From: Candidatus Omnitrophota bacterium
GTDB taxonomy: Bacteria; Omnitrophota; Gorgyraeia; Aquiviventales; Aquiviventaceae
DNA: 52,527 nucleotides
Direction of reading: 5' to 3'
NCBI GenBank assembly: GCA_016190215.1
Contig: JACPRA010000038.1
Span: 1-52,527 of the forward strand
The position numbers and the translations under genes are program-made. Positions 42,768 to 50,246 of the stretch are shown piece after piece. The notes under the pieces were generated by a model. The model saw nothing but the letters and a program-made list of their open reading frames with translations, was not told the origin of the DNA and did not search any database. Position 1 is the stretch's first letter. Every line of letters begins with the position of its first letter.

Positions 42768-43907
42768 TCAATGTCCTTTGAGCTTCGACAACAACGAACG
42801 ACGCGCCGGATAGGATTCGTCTCCGAACGCCTTGTTCAATTCTTCCAAGAGCTGCCGCTGCTTCGCGCTCAGATTGACCGGCGTTTCGACCACCACGCGC
42901 ACGAGCAGGTCGCCGGCGCGCCCGGTATGGACATCCGGAATCCCCTTGCCGCGCACCCGGAACACCGCACCGCTCTGCGTGCCCGCCGGGATCTTCATCG
43001 TCACCCGCCCGGTCAGCGTCGGTACGTCCACTTCCGCGCCTAATGTCGCCTGCGACAATGGCACCGGGTACTCCAGCAGCAGATTCGGCCCGTCGCGATG
43101 AAACACGAGGTGCGGTTCCACATGGATTAATACATATAAATCGCCGCGCTGCCGCGTGCCGCCCTCGCCCTCTCCGCTGACGCGCAGCCGCATGCCGCTT
43201 TCAATGCCGGCCGGCACGCTGACTTCGATTTGGCGCTGCGCCGACGTGCGGCCGCTGCCCTTGCAGGTGGAGCAGGCTTTCGTGAGCGTCCCGCCCTGCC
43301 CTTGGCACTTGGGGCACGTCCGGGCGATCACCATGAACCCGGCCGATTGGCGGATCTGCCCACTGCCCTGGCAGGTTGAGCACGTGGCGCGCGTTCCGCC
43401 TTCCCCGCGGCAGGCATGGCAGACTTCCCGCCGCGGCACCGTGATGGTCTTGCGCGCGCCGCGGGCCGCGTCCTCGAACGAGAGCACAAGCTCATATTCC
43501 AGGTCGCCGCCGCGCCCGTTGCGGCTGCGCGCGCCGCCGCCACCGCCCCCAAACCCAAACAACCCGCCCAACAAATCCTCGAACGCCGAAGCACCCCCGC
43601 CCCCGCCCATGCTTTCGAAGATGCTGGAGAAGTCGGCGTTGCGGAAGATGTCCTCAGTCGAGTAGCGCTGGTCAAACCCCGCGTGCCCGTACTGGTCGTA
43701 CACCTGCCGCTTCTGCGGATCGGAGAGCACCGCGTAGGCTTCAGAGATTTCCTTGAACTTCTCTTCCGCCTCTTTCTTGTGCTCAGCCGACACCCGGTCG
43801 GGATGGTGCTTCATCGCGAGCTGCCGATAGACCCGCTTGATCTCGTCAACCGTCGCGCCCTTCCCCACCCCCAGGATGTCGTAATAATCTTTCTTCGTCA
43901 CCGCCAT
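42768..43907 (-). CDS. dnaJ: Chaperone protein DnaJ
   Basis: 379 residues: J domain with HPDR, a Gly/Phe-rich stretch (GGGGGASAFEDLLGGLFGFG), four CxxCxGxG zinc repeats (CHACRGEG, CSTCQGSG, CPKCQGQG, CSTCKGSG) and the C-terminal substrate-binding domain. It delivers clients to DnaK and stimulates its ATPase. It belongs to the hrcA-grpE-dnaK operon but is separated from dnaK by the DUF2283/RelE-like pair. Confidence 0.95.
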   Translation of the reverse strand: MAVTKKDYYDILGVGKGATVDEIKRVYRQLAMKHHPDRVSAEHKKEAEEKFKEISEAYAVLSDPQKRQVYDQYGHAGFDQRYSTEDIFRNADFSSIFESMGGGGGASAFEDLLGGLFGFGGGGGGARSRNGRGGDLEYELVLSFEDAARGARKTITVPRREVCHACRGEGGTRATCSTCQGSGQIRQSAGFMVIARTCPKCQGQGGTLTKACSTCKGSGRTSAQRQIEVSVPAGIESGMRLRVSGEGEGGTRQRGDLYVLIHVEPHLVFHRDGPNLLLEYPVPLSQATLGAEVDVPTLTGRVTMKIPAGTQSGAVFRVRGKGIPDVHTGRAGDLLVRVVVETPVNLSAKQRQLLEELNKAFGDESYPARRSLLSKLKGH

Positions 43908-43914
43908 GCTCTGG

Positions 43915-44130
43915 TTATGAGACCAGCACTTCTATAGGTAAATTCTTAACTGTGTGATGTTTGCCGGGTAAAAAGTTGAGTTTCTCAAATCCGATGACCT
44001 TGCCTTGGCGATTTTTTACCAAGACAACCTCTTCTCCGGTTTCCTCGCACACATACTCATTCTTGGGATTATCAAACCACACGTTGAGGGTATTACCATG
44101 AGAGTCGTAATAGACCCTTATCTTTTCCAT
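43915..44130 (-). CDS. DUF2283-like small protein, possible antitoxin
   Basis: 71 residues with the DUF2283 pattern: RVYYDSHGNTLNVWF at the start and EEVVLVKNRQGKVIGFE in the middle. It overlaps the upstream gene (44118-44471) by 13 nt. Pairs of a DUF2283 protein and a RelE/EndoU-like protein are common and behave like toxin-antitoxin modules by arrangement; the activity is inferred. Base composition is clearly more AT-rich than dnaJ and dnaK on either side, suggesting transfer. Confidence 0.7.
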   Translation of the reverse strand: MEKIRVYYDSHGNTLNVWFDNPKNEYVCEETGEEVVLVKNRQGKVIGFEKLNFLPGKHHTVKNLPIEVLVS

Positions 44131-44471
44131 GCAACCCGTCCCTCCTTCACCCTGTCAGTGATGTAAGCCGTCATGATGAAACCATCGGCTGACGTCACCC
44201 GTTTCGTGACCACGCAGAAATACCTCTTCCCTGATTTCCGGTAAAATAAATAGACAGCCGGGTCAGTTTTGCTGACTCGAATTTGATCCGGTTCGGTCAA
44301 CGTCCGAATGACTGCACGCTCTTGCCCGACAAGTTTCGGGTGCTTGACTGCCGTAATCAACGTCCAATAGGTCTGCGTTGTTCGGACGGAATAACCTAGC
44401 CGCGACTGGACCACAAAGGCCCACTTTTTCGACTCTACAGGTCGCAGTTCTCGCCGATGAGGCTTTTTCAC
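44118..44471 (-). CDS. RelE/EndoU-fold (BECR-like) putative RNase toxin
   Basis: 117 residues. The pattern TLITAVKHPKLVGQE, TLTEPDQIRVSKTDP, VYLFYRK, YFCVVTKR and FIMTAYITDR resembles barnase-EndoU-ColicinE5/D-RelE-like nucleases that pair with DUF2283 proteins. The conserved His of KHP and the Thr-Ala-Tyr strand are the likely active-site elements (inference). It sits just after dnaK and before dnaJ, so it should be co-transcribed with heat-shock genes unless it has its own promoter, which I do not see. Confidence 0.62.
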   Translation of the reverse strand: MKKPHRRELRPVESKKWAFVVQSRLGYSVRTTQTYWTLITAVKHPKLVGQERAVIRTLTEPDQIRVSKTDPAVYLFYRKSGKRYFCVVTKRVTSADGFIMTAYITDRVKEGRVAWKR

Positions 44472-44499
44472 TTAGCTGTCCGACTGTTCGATCACTCAG

Positions 44500-46377
44500 T
44501 TACTTGTTGTCGTCGTCCTTCACCTTGAACTCGGCGTCAACGACACCGCCGTCCGGGCCGCTCGGCTTCTCGCTTGAACCGCTCTCGCCGGGTTCCTGTG
44601 CGCTGTGTGCTGTCTGCTGTGTGCCCGGCTGCGCTTTCTTGTACACTTCCTCGGCCAGCTTGTGCGAGGCTTCCGTCAGCTCGTCGGTTGCGGTCTTGAT
44701 GCGCGCGGCGTCCTCGCTCTTGAGCGCCTCTTTCAGCGCGGCGAGCTTGCCCTCGATCTTCTGTTTGTCCTCGGCGGCCAGCTTGTCGCCCAGCTCTTTC
44801 AGGCTCTTCTCGGTTGAGTAGGCCAGCGAGTCGGCTTGGTTCTTGGCTTCGGCCAGCTCTTTGCGCTGCTTGTCTTTCTCGGCGAACTGCTCCGCCTGCT
44901 TGACCATCTTGTCGATCTCATCGGGCGCCAGCTTCTTCGGCGCGCTGATCTTGATGGACTGTTCTTTCTTCGTCCCCAAGTCCTTTGCGGAGACGTGCAC
45001 GATGCCGTTGGCGTCAATGTCGAAGGCCACCTCGATCTGCGGCATGCCGCGGGGTGCGGGCGGGATGCCCACCAGGTCGAAGCGGCCCAGCTCGACATTG
45101 TCCTCGGCCATCTGCCGCTCGCCCTGCAGCACGCGCACGGTCACGGCCGGCTGGTTGTCCGCCGCCGTGGAGAACACCTGGCTCTTGCGCGTGGGGATCG
45201 TGGTGTTGCGCTCGATGAGCTTGGTGAACACGCCGCCCATCGTTTCGATCCCCAGCGATAGCGGGGTGACGTCCAGCAGCAGCACGTCCTTCACGTCGCC
45301 GGTGATCACCGCCGCCTGGACCGCGGCCCCCAGGGCCACGCATTCCATCGGGTCCACCCCGCGCTCCACCTTCTTGCCGACAGTCTCCTCGACGAACCGC
45401 TGCACGATGGGCATGCGGGTGGGGCCGCCGACGAGGATAATTCGGTCGATCTCCTTGGAGCTCAGTTTGGCATCAGCCAGCGCTTTCTGCACCGGGCCGC
45501 GGCACCGCTCGATGATGGGGCCCACGAGCTGCTCCAGCGTCGCTCGCGTGAGCTTCATCGTGAGGTGCTTGGGGCCGTTGGCGTCCGCGGTGATGAACGG
45601 CAGGTTCAAGTCCGTCTCCACCACGTTGGACAGCTCGATCTTGGCCTTCTCTGCCGCCTCGCGGATGCGCTGGGTGGCCATCTTGTCGTTGCGCACGTCA
45701 ATGCCGGACTCTTTCTTGAATTCGCCGGCGATGTAGTCAATCAGGGTGTTGTCCATGTCCGTGCCGCCCAACTGCGTGTCGCCGTTGGTCGCCTTGACCT
45801 CAAACACCCCTTGCGCCATGTCCATGATCGTCACGTCGAGCGTTCCGCCGCCCAAGTCGAACACCAGCACCTTCTGCTCTTTGCCGGCTTTGTCCAGCCC
45901 GTAGGCCAAGCAGGCCGCGGTCGGCTCGTTGATGATGCGCAGCACCTTCAACCCGGCGATTTCGCCGGCGTCTTTCGTGGCGGTGCGCTGGTTGTCGTCG
46001 AAGTAGGCGGGACAGGTGATCACCGCCTCGCTCACCGGCTCGCCGAGGTGCGCCTCGGCATCCCGCTTGACCTTCTGCAGGATGAACGCCGAGATCTGCT
46101 GCGGCGTGTACTCCTTGCCGTAGATGCGGAACTTGTGGTCCGTGCCCATCTTCCGCTTAGCCGCCAACACGGTACCTTCAGGATTGGTGGCGGCTTGGCG
46201 CCGAGCCGGCTCGCCGACAAGCAACTGCCCGTCCTTGGTGAACGCCACGTACGACGGGAACGCTTTCCCGCCGACGGACGTGCCCTCCGCCGAGGGGATG
46301 ATCGTCGGCCGCCCGTGTTCCATCACGGCGCAGGCCGAGTTCGACGTGCCGAGGTCAATGCCAATGACTTTTGCCAT
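44500..46377 (-). CDS. dnaK: Molecular chaperone DnaK (Hsp70)
   Basis: 625 residues: [14 protein letters not shown] phosphate-1 loop, [27 protein letters not shown], the linker [10 protein letters not shown] and the complete substrate-binding domain. A perfect AGGAGG lies 7 nt before the ATG and overlaps the grpE stop. The disordered C-terminal region holds [15 protein letters not shown], encoded by the heptamer repeat at 44595-44625. The terminal [12 protein letters not shown] segment is retained after it, so here the repeat is inserted inside the tail, not at its end. Confidence 0.95.
   Translation of the reverse strand: MAKVIGIDLGTSNSACAVMEHGRPTIIPSAEGTSVGGKAFPSYVAFTKDGQLLVGEPARRQAATNPEGTVLAAKRKMGTDHKFRIYGKEYTPQQISAFILQKVKRDAEAHLGEPVSEAVITCPAYFDDNQRTATKDAGEIAGLKVLRIINEPTAACLAYGLDKAGKEQKVLVFDLGGGTLDVTIMDMAQGVFEVKATNGDTQLGGTDMDNTLIDYIAGEFKKESGIDVRNDKMATQRIREAAEKAKIELSNVVETDLNLPFITADANGPKHLTMKLTRATLEQLVGPIIERCRGPVQKALADAKLSSKEIDRIILVGGPTRMPIVQRFVEETVGKKVERGVDPMECVALGAAVQAAVITGDVKDVLLLDVTPLSLGIETMGGVFTKLIERNTTIPTRKSQVFSTAADNQPAVTVRVLQGERQMAEDNVELGRFDLVGIPPAPRGMPQIEVAFDIDANGIVHVSAKDLGTKKEQSIKISAPKKLAPDEIDKMVKQAEQFAEKDKQRKELAEAKNQADSLAYSTEKSLKELGDKLAAEDKQKIEGKLAALKEALKSEDAARIKTATDELTEASHKLAEEVYKKAQPGTQQTAHSAQEPGESGSSEKPSGPDGGVVDAEFKVKDDDNK
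44595..44625. repeat. Heptamer repeat inside the dnaK C-terminal region
   Basis: Four TGTGTGC-type units (plus strand), read in frame on the minus strand as QQTAHSAQ within the flexible DnaK tail. Confidence 0.85.
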
Positions 46378-46384
46378 GTGAGGT

Positions 46385-46390
46385 CCTCCT
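46385..46390 (-). promoter_or_regulatory. Strong ribosome binding site of dnaK
   Basis: AGGAGG on the minus strand, 7 nt before the dnaK ATG, shares its first base with the grpE stop codon. It is among the strongest such sites in the window and fits high DnaK output. Confidence 0.75.
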
Positions 46391-46953
46391 TACGATATGG
46401 GCTTGTGTGCTGTTTGCTGTGTGCTGTCTGCTGCTTTTTTCGCCACGCGCACCATCGCTGGGCGAAGCACTTTGTCATGCATCGTGTAACCGACTTGCAC
46501 CTCTTCGGCCACGGTGCCGTCCGCCTGTTTGTCCGTGGCGTCCACCTGCCCCACGGCGTCGTGGCGGCTGGGGTCAAACCGCTCCCCCACGGTGGCAATG
46601 CGTTTGACGCCTTCCTTTTCCAATACGCCCAAGAGCTGCCGGTAAATCAAATGCACGCCTTTGATGATCGCGTCGGGGTTCGACTGCTTGTCCACGGCGA
46701 CCAGGGCTTGGCTCAGGCTGTCCACGATGGGCAGCAATTGGCGCACCACCGTGTCGGAGGCATACCGGACGAACTCGTCTTTCTCCCGCTGAAACCGTTT
46801 CTTGGTGTTTTCCAAGTCGGCCAATTGGCGGATGTATTGCTCCCCCTTGCCGGCCTGCTCGAGCAGCCGCTGGTGCTCGTCGGCGGACAAGGTGACCGTG
46901 TCGGCCTTCGGGGCCGGCTCAGGCGCGGCTGGGGGCTGCGGCTGCTCGGCCAT
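46390..46953 (-). CDS. grpE: Nucleotide exchange factor GrpE
   Basis: 187 residues: a charged N-terminus, a long helix (DLENTKKRFQREKDEF) and the beta domain GYTMHDKVLRPAMVRVAKK. It releases ADP from DnaK. The start ATG shares one base with the hrcA stop (TGATG). The normal protein ends at VAKK. The added tail AADSTQQTAHKPIS is encoded by the heptamer repeat at 46403-46433. Confidence 0.92.
   Translation of the reverse strand: MAEQPQPPAAPEPAPKADTVTLSADEHQRLLEQAGKGEQYIRQLADLENTKKRFQREKDEFVRYASDTVVRQLLPIVDSLSQALVAVDKQSNPDAIIKGVHLIYRQLLGVLEKEGVKRIATVGERFDPSRHDAVGQVDATDKQADGTVAEEVQVGYTMHDKVLRPAMVRVAKKAADSTQQTAHKPIS
46403..46433. repeat. Heptamer repeat inside the grpE 3' end
   Basis: Four TGTGTGC/TGTTTGC/TGTCTGC units on the plus strand, read in frame as the STQQTAHK tail of GrpE on the minus strand. 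Confidence 0.87.
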
Positions 46954-48008
46954 CACGCCCCGGCCTCCCACCGCGCCATCGTTGTGGACACCAATTGCGC
47001 CACGTGCTCGGTCAGCGCCCGCGCGCGGCGGTAGTCCATCCGCTTCGGCCCGAGCACCCCGACCCCGCCCACAATCGCATGGTGGTGGCGGAACGGCGAG
47101 AGCACGTAGCTCCATTCGTCCACGCCCTCGACACCCAGCTCCTGGCCGATGCGCACGTGCGTGCCCTCGCGCGCCAGGTCCTCGCGGATCAGCTCGCGCA
47201 ACAGTTCCGGCGAATCCAGGTAGTAGAGCAACTGCTGGACTTTCTGCGGCTCGCGCCTGGCTTCCGGCGCGGTGAACAAATTGAAGATGCCTTCGATGAA
47301 CAGCCGCTCTTCCGGCTCGGTCGCCAGCACGATCTGCAGGAGGTGCAGCGAGCGCTTCACCAGATAATACAAGGAATCGTTCACCGCCAGCAGCCGCCGC
47401 TCCAGCGACACCAACCACTCTTGCGTGGGCAGCCCCACCAGCTCGGCGTTGAGGAAATGCGCCAGGGCCGCCACTTCCTCGCGGCTGAGCGGCTCTTCTG
47501 TCTCGACCACGTGCGAGACCACCAGCGTTTCCTGCCCCACCAGCACGCACAACAGCTTGCGCGCGCTCACGGGTACGAGCTCGATCTGCTTCACCGTGGT
47601 GCGCTTGATGGTCGGCGCCATGACGAAGGCGGCCTGCCCGCTCATCTCCGAGAGCATGTCGCTCACGCGGTGGAAATAGGCGTCCGCCTCCAACTGCTGC
47701 AAGAGCTGCACCGCTTCTCCCAGCCGGCCGGACTCATCCGTGGAGAGACGCATGGCCTCCATGAGGCTGTTGATGTAATAGCGGTAGCCCCGGTCCGTGG
47801 GCACGCGGCCGGCGGAGGTATGCGGCTGTTCCAGGAATCCGGCTTCCTCCAGCTCCACCATGATGTTGCGGATGGTGGCCGGGCTGAGGCTCTCCCGCAG
47901 CTTGCGGCTGATGAGCTCGGACCCCACCGGCGACGCGGTGGTGACATAGACCTCGATCACCGCTTCGAGGATGCTGTTTCTTCTTTGCTCAAAATCAGTT
48001 ACAGACAT
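46953..48008 (-). CDS. hrcA: Heat-inducible transcription repressor HrcA
   Basis: 351 residues: N-terminal winged helix (SPVGSELISRKLRESLSPATIRN region), GRVPTDRGYRYYI and the C-terminal GAF-like domain ending in GVLGPKRMDYRRARALTEHVA. HrcA binds CIRCE and represses chaperone genes until heat stress. Its own start lies 15 nt after a perfect CIRCE, so it is autoregulated. Confidence 0.95.
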   Translation of the reverse strand: MSVTDFEQRRNSILEAVIEVYVTTASPVGSELISRKLRESLSPATIRNIMVELEEAGFLEQPHTSAGRVPTDRGYRYYINSLMEAMRLSTDESGRLGEAVQLLQQLEADAYFHRVSDMLSEMSGQAAFVMAPTIKRTTVKQIELVPVSARKLLCVLVGQETLVVSHVVETEEPLSREEVAALAHFLNAELVGLPTQEWLVSLERRLLAVNDSLYYLVKRSLHLLQIVLATEPEERLFIEGIFNLFTAPEARREPQKVQQLLYYLDSPELLRELIREDLAREGTHVRIGQELGVEGVDEWSYVLSPFRHHHAIVGGVGVLGPKRMDYRRARALTEHVAQLVSTTMARWEAGA

Positions 48009-48023
48009 CGTCGTTTCTCATGG

Positions 48024-48050
48024 TTAGCACTCTAGCAACACGAGTGCTAA
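48024..48050. promoter_or_regulatory. CIRCE operator for HrcA
   Basis: TTAGCACTC-N9-GAGTGCTAA with no mismatch to the consensus, located between the -10 region and the hrcA start. Confidence 0.97.
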
Positions 48051-48051
48051 T

Positions 48052-48080
48052 AGATTAAAGCAAAATATTGCGGCTGTCAA
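48052..48080 (-). promoter_or_regulatory. Promoter of the hrcA-grpE-dnaK-dnaJ operon
   Basis: Perfect -35 TTGACA (48080-48075 on the minus strand) with TAATCT 17 nt downstream (48057-48052); TTTAAT at 15-nt spacing is an alternative -10. The -35 overlaps the hflX stop codon. CIRCE follows directly. Confidence 0.7.
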
Positions 48081-49201
48081 GAGGGGCCGTCGGCGGGGAC
48101 GTTCAACATGCGCTGGATCGTGGCGAGCAGCTCATCAATCCCCTGCCCATGCAGCGCGGAGACCGGCACCGCGGGCAACAGCTCGTTCTCCAGCCGGATG
48201 AGCGTTTGAGGATGCTCAACGCGGTCTACCTTATTGAGCACAGTCAGGAGCGGCTTGTTGGCCAGCTCGAGCATCCGCAGGACGGATTGCACCGCTTCCG
48301 CATGTTCCATCACCAGCGGATCGCCGGCATCCAGCACGTGCAGCAGCACGTCCGCATCCTGCGCTTCTTCCAAGGTGGCCTTGAACGCTTCCACCAGATG
48401 GTGCGGCAGCCGGTGAAGGAATCCCACCGTATCCGTCACGACCACCCACTGCCCTGAGGCGAACCGCAACCGGCGGGCCAGCGGATCCAGCGTGGTGAAC
48501 AGCCGGTTCTCCACCACCGTCCCGGCCTTCGTCAAACGGTTCAGGAGCGTGCTTTTTCCGGCGTTGGTGTAGCCCACCAGCGCCACCACCGGCATGCCCA
48601 CTTCCTTGCGGCGCTGCCGGGTGGCATCCCGCCGCTGCGCCATCTTGTCGAGTTCGCCCTTCAGCCGGCTGATGCGCTGGCGGATGCGCCGCCGGTCCAC
48701 TTCCAGCTTCTGTTCGCCGGGGCCTCGCGTGCCGATGCCGCCCCCCAGCCGCGACAACGCGTCGCTCTTCCCCACCAGCCGCGGCAGCAGATACTGCAAC
48801 TGGGCCAGCTCCACCTGCACCTTCCCTTCCTGCGACGTGGCGCGCTGCGCGAAGATGTCGAGGATGAGCTGCGTGCGGTCGATCGTCTTGATGTCGAGGG
48901 CCTCTTCGATATTGCGCTGCTGCGCGGGTGAGAGCTCTTGGTTGAGAATCGCCACGTCTGCTCGCTCGCTGACGGCGAGCGCAGCCAGCTCCTCCAGCTT
49001 GCCGCTGCCGAGGAACGTGGCTGACACCGGCGTATGGCGGCGCACCTGGACTTCCGACGCCACGCGGCACCCCGCCGAGGCCACCAGCTCGCGCAGCTCG
49101 TTCGCCTCGTCTTCAATCGGCCAGGGCGCGCCCTGGTTAAACCGACGCTCCAGCTCAATAGTGACCAGCAGCGCTCGCTCGGCGGACGACAACGGACTCA
49201 T
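48077..49201 (-). CDS. hflX: Ribosome-associated GTPase HflX
   Basis: 374 residues: the HflX N-terminal domain, a linker with GGGIGTRGPGEQKLE and the GTPase domain with P-loop GYTNAGKSTLLNRL, DPLARRL switch, DTVGFLHRLP and NKVD. HflX rescues stalled ribosomes, notably in stress. It follows miaA after a 49-nt gap that contains half of the palindrome at 49252-49275 plus a short GGCGC-TTAT-GCGCC stem. Confidence 0.94.
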   Translation of the reverse strand: MSPLSSAERALLVTIELERRFNQGAPWPIEDEANELRELVASAGCRVASEVQVRRHTPVSATFLGSGKLEELAALAVSERADVAILNQELSPAQQRNIEEALDIKTIDRTQLILDIFAQRATSQEGKVQVELAQLQYLLPRLVGKSDALSRLGGGIGTRGPGEQKLEVDRRRIRQRISRLKGELDKMAQRRDATRQRRKEVGMPVVALVGYTNAGKSTLLNRLTKAGTVVENRLFTTLDPLARRLRFASGQWVVVTDTVGFLHRLPHHLVEAFKATLEEAQDADVLLHVLDAGDPLVMEHAEAVQSVLRMLELANKPLLTVLNKVDRVEHPQTLIRLENELLPAVPVSALHGQGIDELLATIQRMLNVPADGPS

Positions 49202-49250
49202 GATGACCTCACGGTGGCAATCGTATGGCGCTTATGCGCCGGAGGGTATC

Positions 49251-50240
49251 TCAAGTACCAGGCACCTGGTACTTGCTTGAAAGATGCTTCCACGCCGGAC
49301 GGCCGGCGATTGGTGGAGTGGCAGGAGAATGCTGGATCACTTCATGCACGCGCGCGGCAGCATCGGAGGGCGTCTCCTCGGAGGACACGGTCACCCATTC
49401 CAACCCCTCGACCGCGCGGAACCAAATCCCTTGCCGCCGGGCATAGTTGCGCACCTGCTGCTGCCAACTCGCGATGGTCTCCTCACGGGTGGCCTCGCCG
49501 GCAAGATACGCGCGCAAGTAGCGCAGCCCATGCACCTGCAGCGCCGTGCGGCTCAACGGCAGTGATCCAACGCGCCGGGCTTCTTCCAGCACACCTTCGT
49601 CGTCGAGCATCCGCACCACGCGCTGGTTGATCCGCTCGTACAGCTCCGCGCGCTCGCGGGTCAACCCGATCACCTGCACAGCCAGCGACGGATCAGACGT
49701 GCGCTCCCAAAAGCTCGACAGCGGCTGGCCGGTGGATTCATACACCTCCATCGCCCGCACGACACGCCGCGCGTCGTTGGGGTGCACCACCTTGGCCGCT
49801 CGCGGATCCACGCTTTTCAGCCGCGCGTGCAGCGCCGGCGCCCCCGCGCCCTCAATCGCCTGCCACAACGCCTCGCGCACCTCCGGACGTCCCGGCGGCG
49901 CCTCGCACAACCCATGCGTCAGCGCTTTCAAATAGAGGCCGGTCCCACCCACGAACAGCACCGCCTTCCCTCGCGCCTGGATCGCGTTGACCGCGTCCAG
50001 CGCCGCGCGGCGATACTGCCCCACATTGAACGACTCAGTCGGCTCCACCAGATCGAAGAGGTGGTGCGGCACCATCTTCCGCTGCGCCGCCGTCGGCTGC
50101 TGGCTCAACACCGGCATGCCGCGGTAAACCTGCATAGAGTCGCAGTTGACGATCTCCGCGTCCAGCCGCGCCGCCACCTCCAGCGAGATGTCGGTCTTGC
50201 CCGTCGCGGTGGGACCCACTAAAGCGATGAGAGAAGACAT
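49251..50240 (-). CDS. miaA: tRNA dimethylallyltransferase MiaA
   Basis: 329 residues: P-loop GPTATGKT (9-16), DSMQVYRGM, PHHLFD and the prenyl-acceptor domain. It adds a dimethylallyl group to A37 of tRNAs; MiaB, encoded upstream, then thiomethylates it. The last codons (KYQVPGT and the stop) are encoded by a palindromic repeat (49252-49275), so the native end has been replaced or extended. Confidence 0.94.
   Translation of the reverse strand: MSSLIALVGPTATGKTDISLEVAARLDAEIVNCDSMQVYRGMPVLSQQPTAAQRKMVPHHLFDLVEPTESFNVGQYRRAALDAVNAIQARGKAVLFVGGTGLYLKALTHGLCEAPPGRPEVREALWQAIEGAGAPALHARLKSVDPRAAKVVHPNDARRVVRAMEVYESTGQPLSSFWERTSDPSLAVQVIGLTRERAELYERINQRVVRMLDDEGVLEEARRVGSLPLSRTALQVHGLRYLRAYLAGEATREETIASWQQQVRNYARRQGIWFRAVEGLEWVTVSSEETPSDAAARVHEVIQHSPATPPIAGRPAWKHLSSKYQVPGT
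49252..49275. repeat. Palindromic repeat at the miaA stop
   Basis: CAAGTACCAGG and CCTGGTACTTG form perfect 11-bp arms around a 2-nt centre. The miaA stop codon lies at its edge. It looks like a REP-type intergenic palindrome. Confidence 0.8.
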
Positions 50241-50246
50241 TTGAAG

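Noticed and set aside
44843-45736. Plus-strand frames within dnaK
   Set aside because: They are antisense to a highly conserved chaperone gene and Ser/Arg-rich without domain similarity.
49228-49241. GGCGC-TTAT-GCGCC stem between miaA and hflX as a regulatory element
   Set aside because: Five base pairs in GC-rich sequence are expected by chance and no T-run or conserved context was seen.
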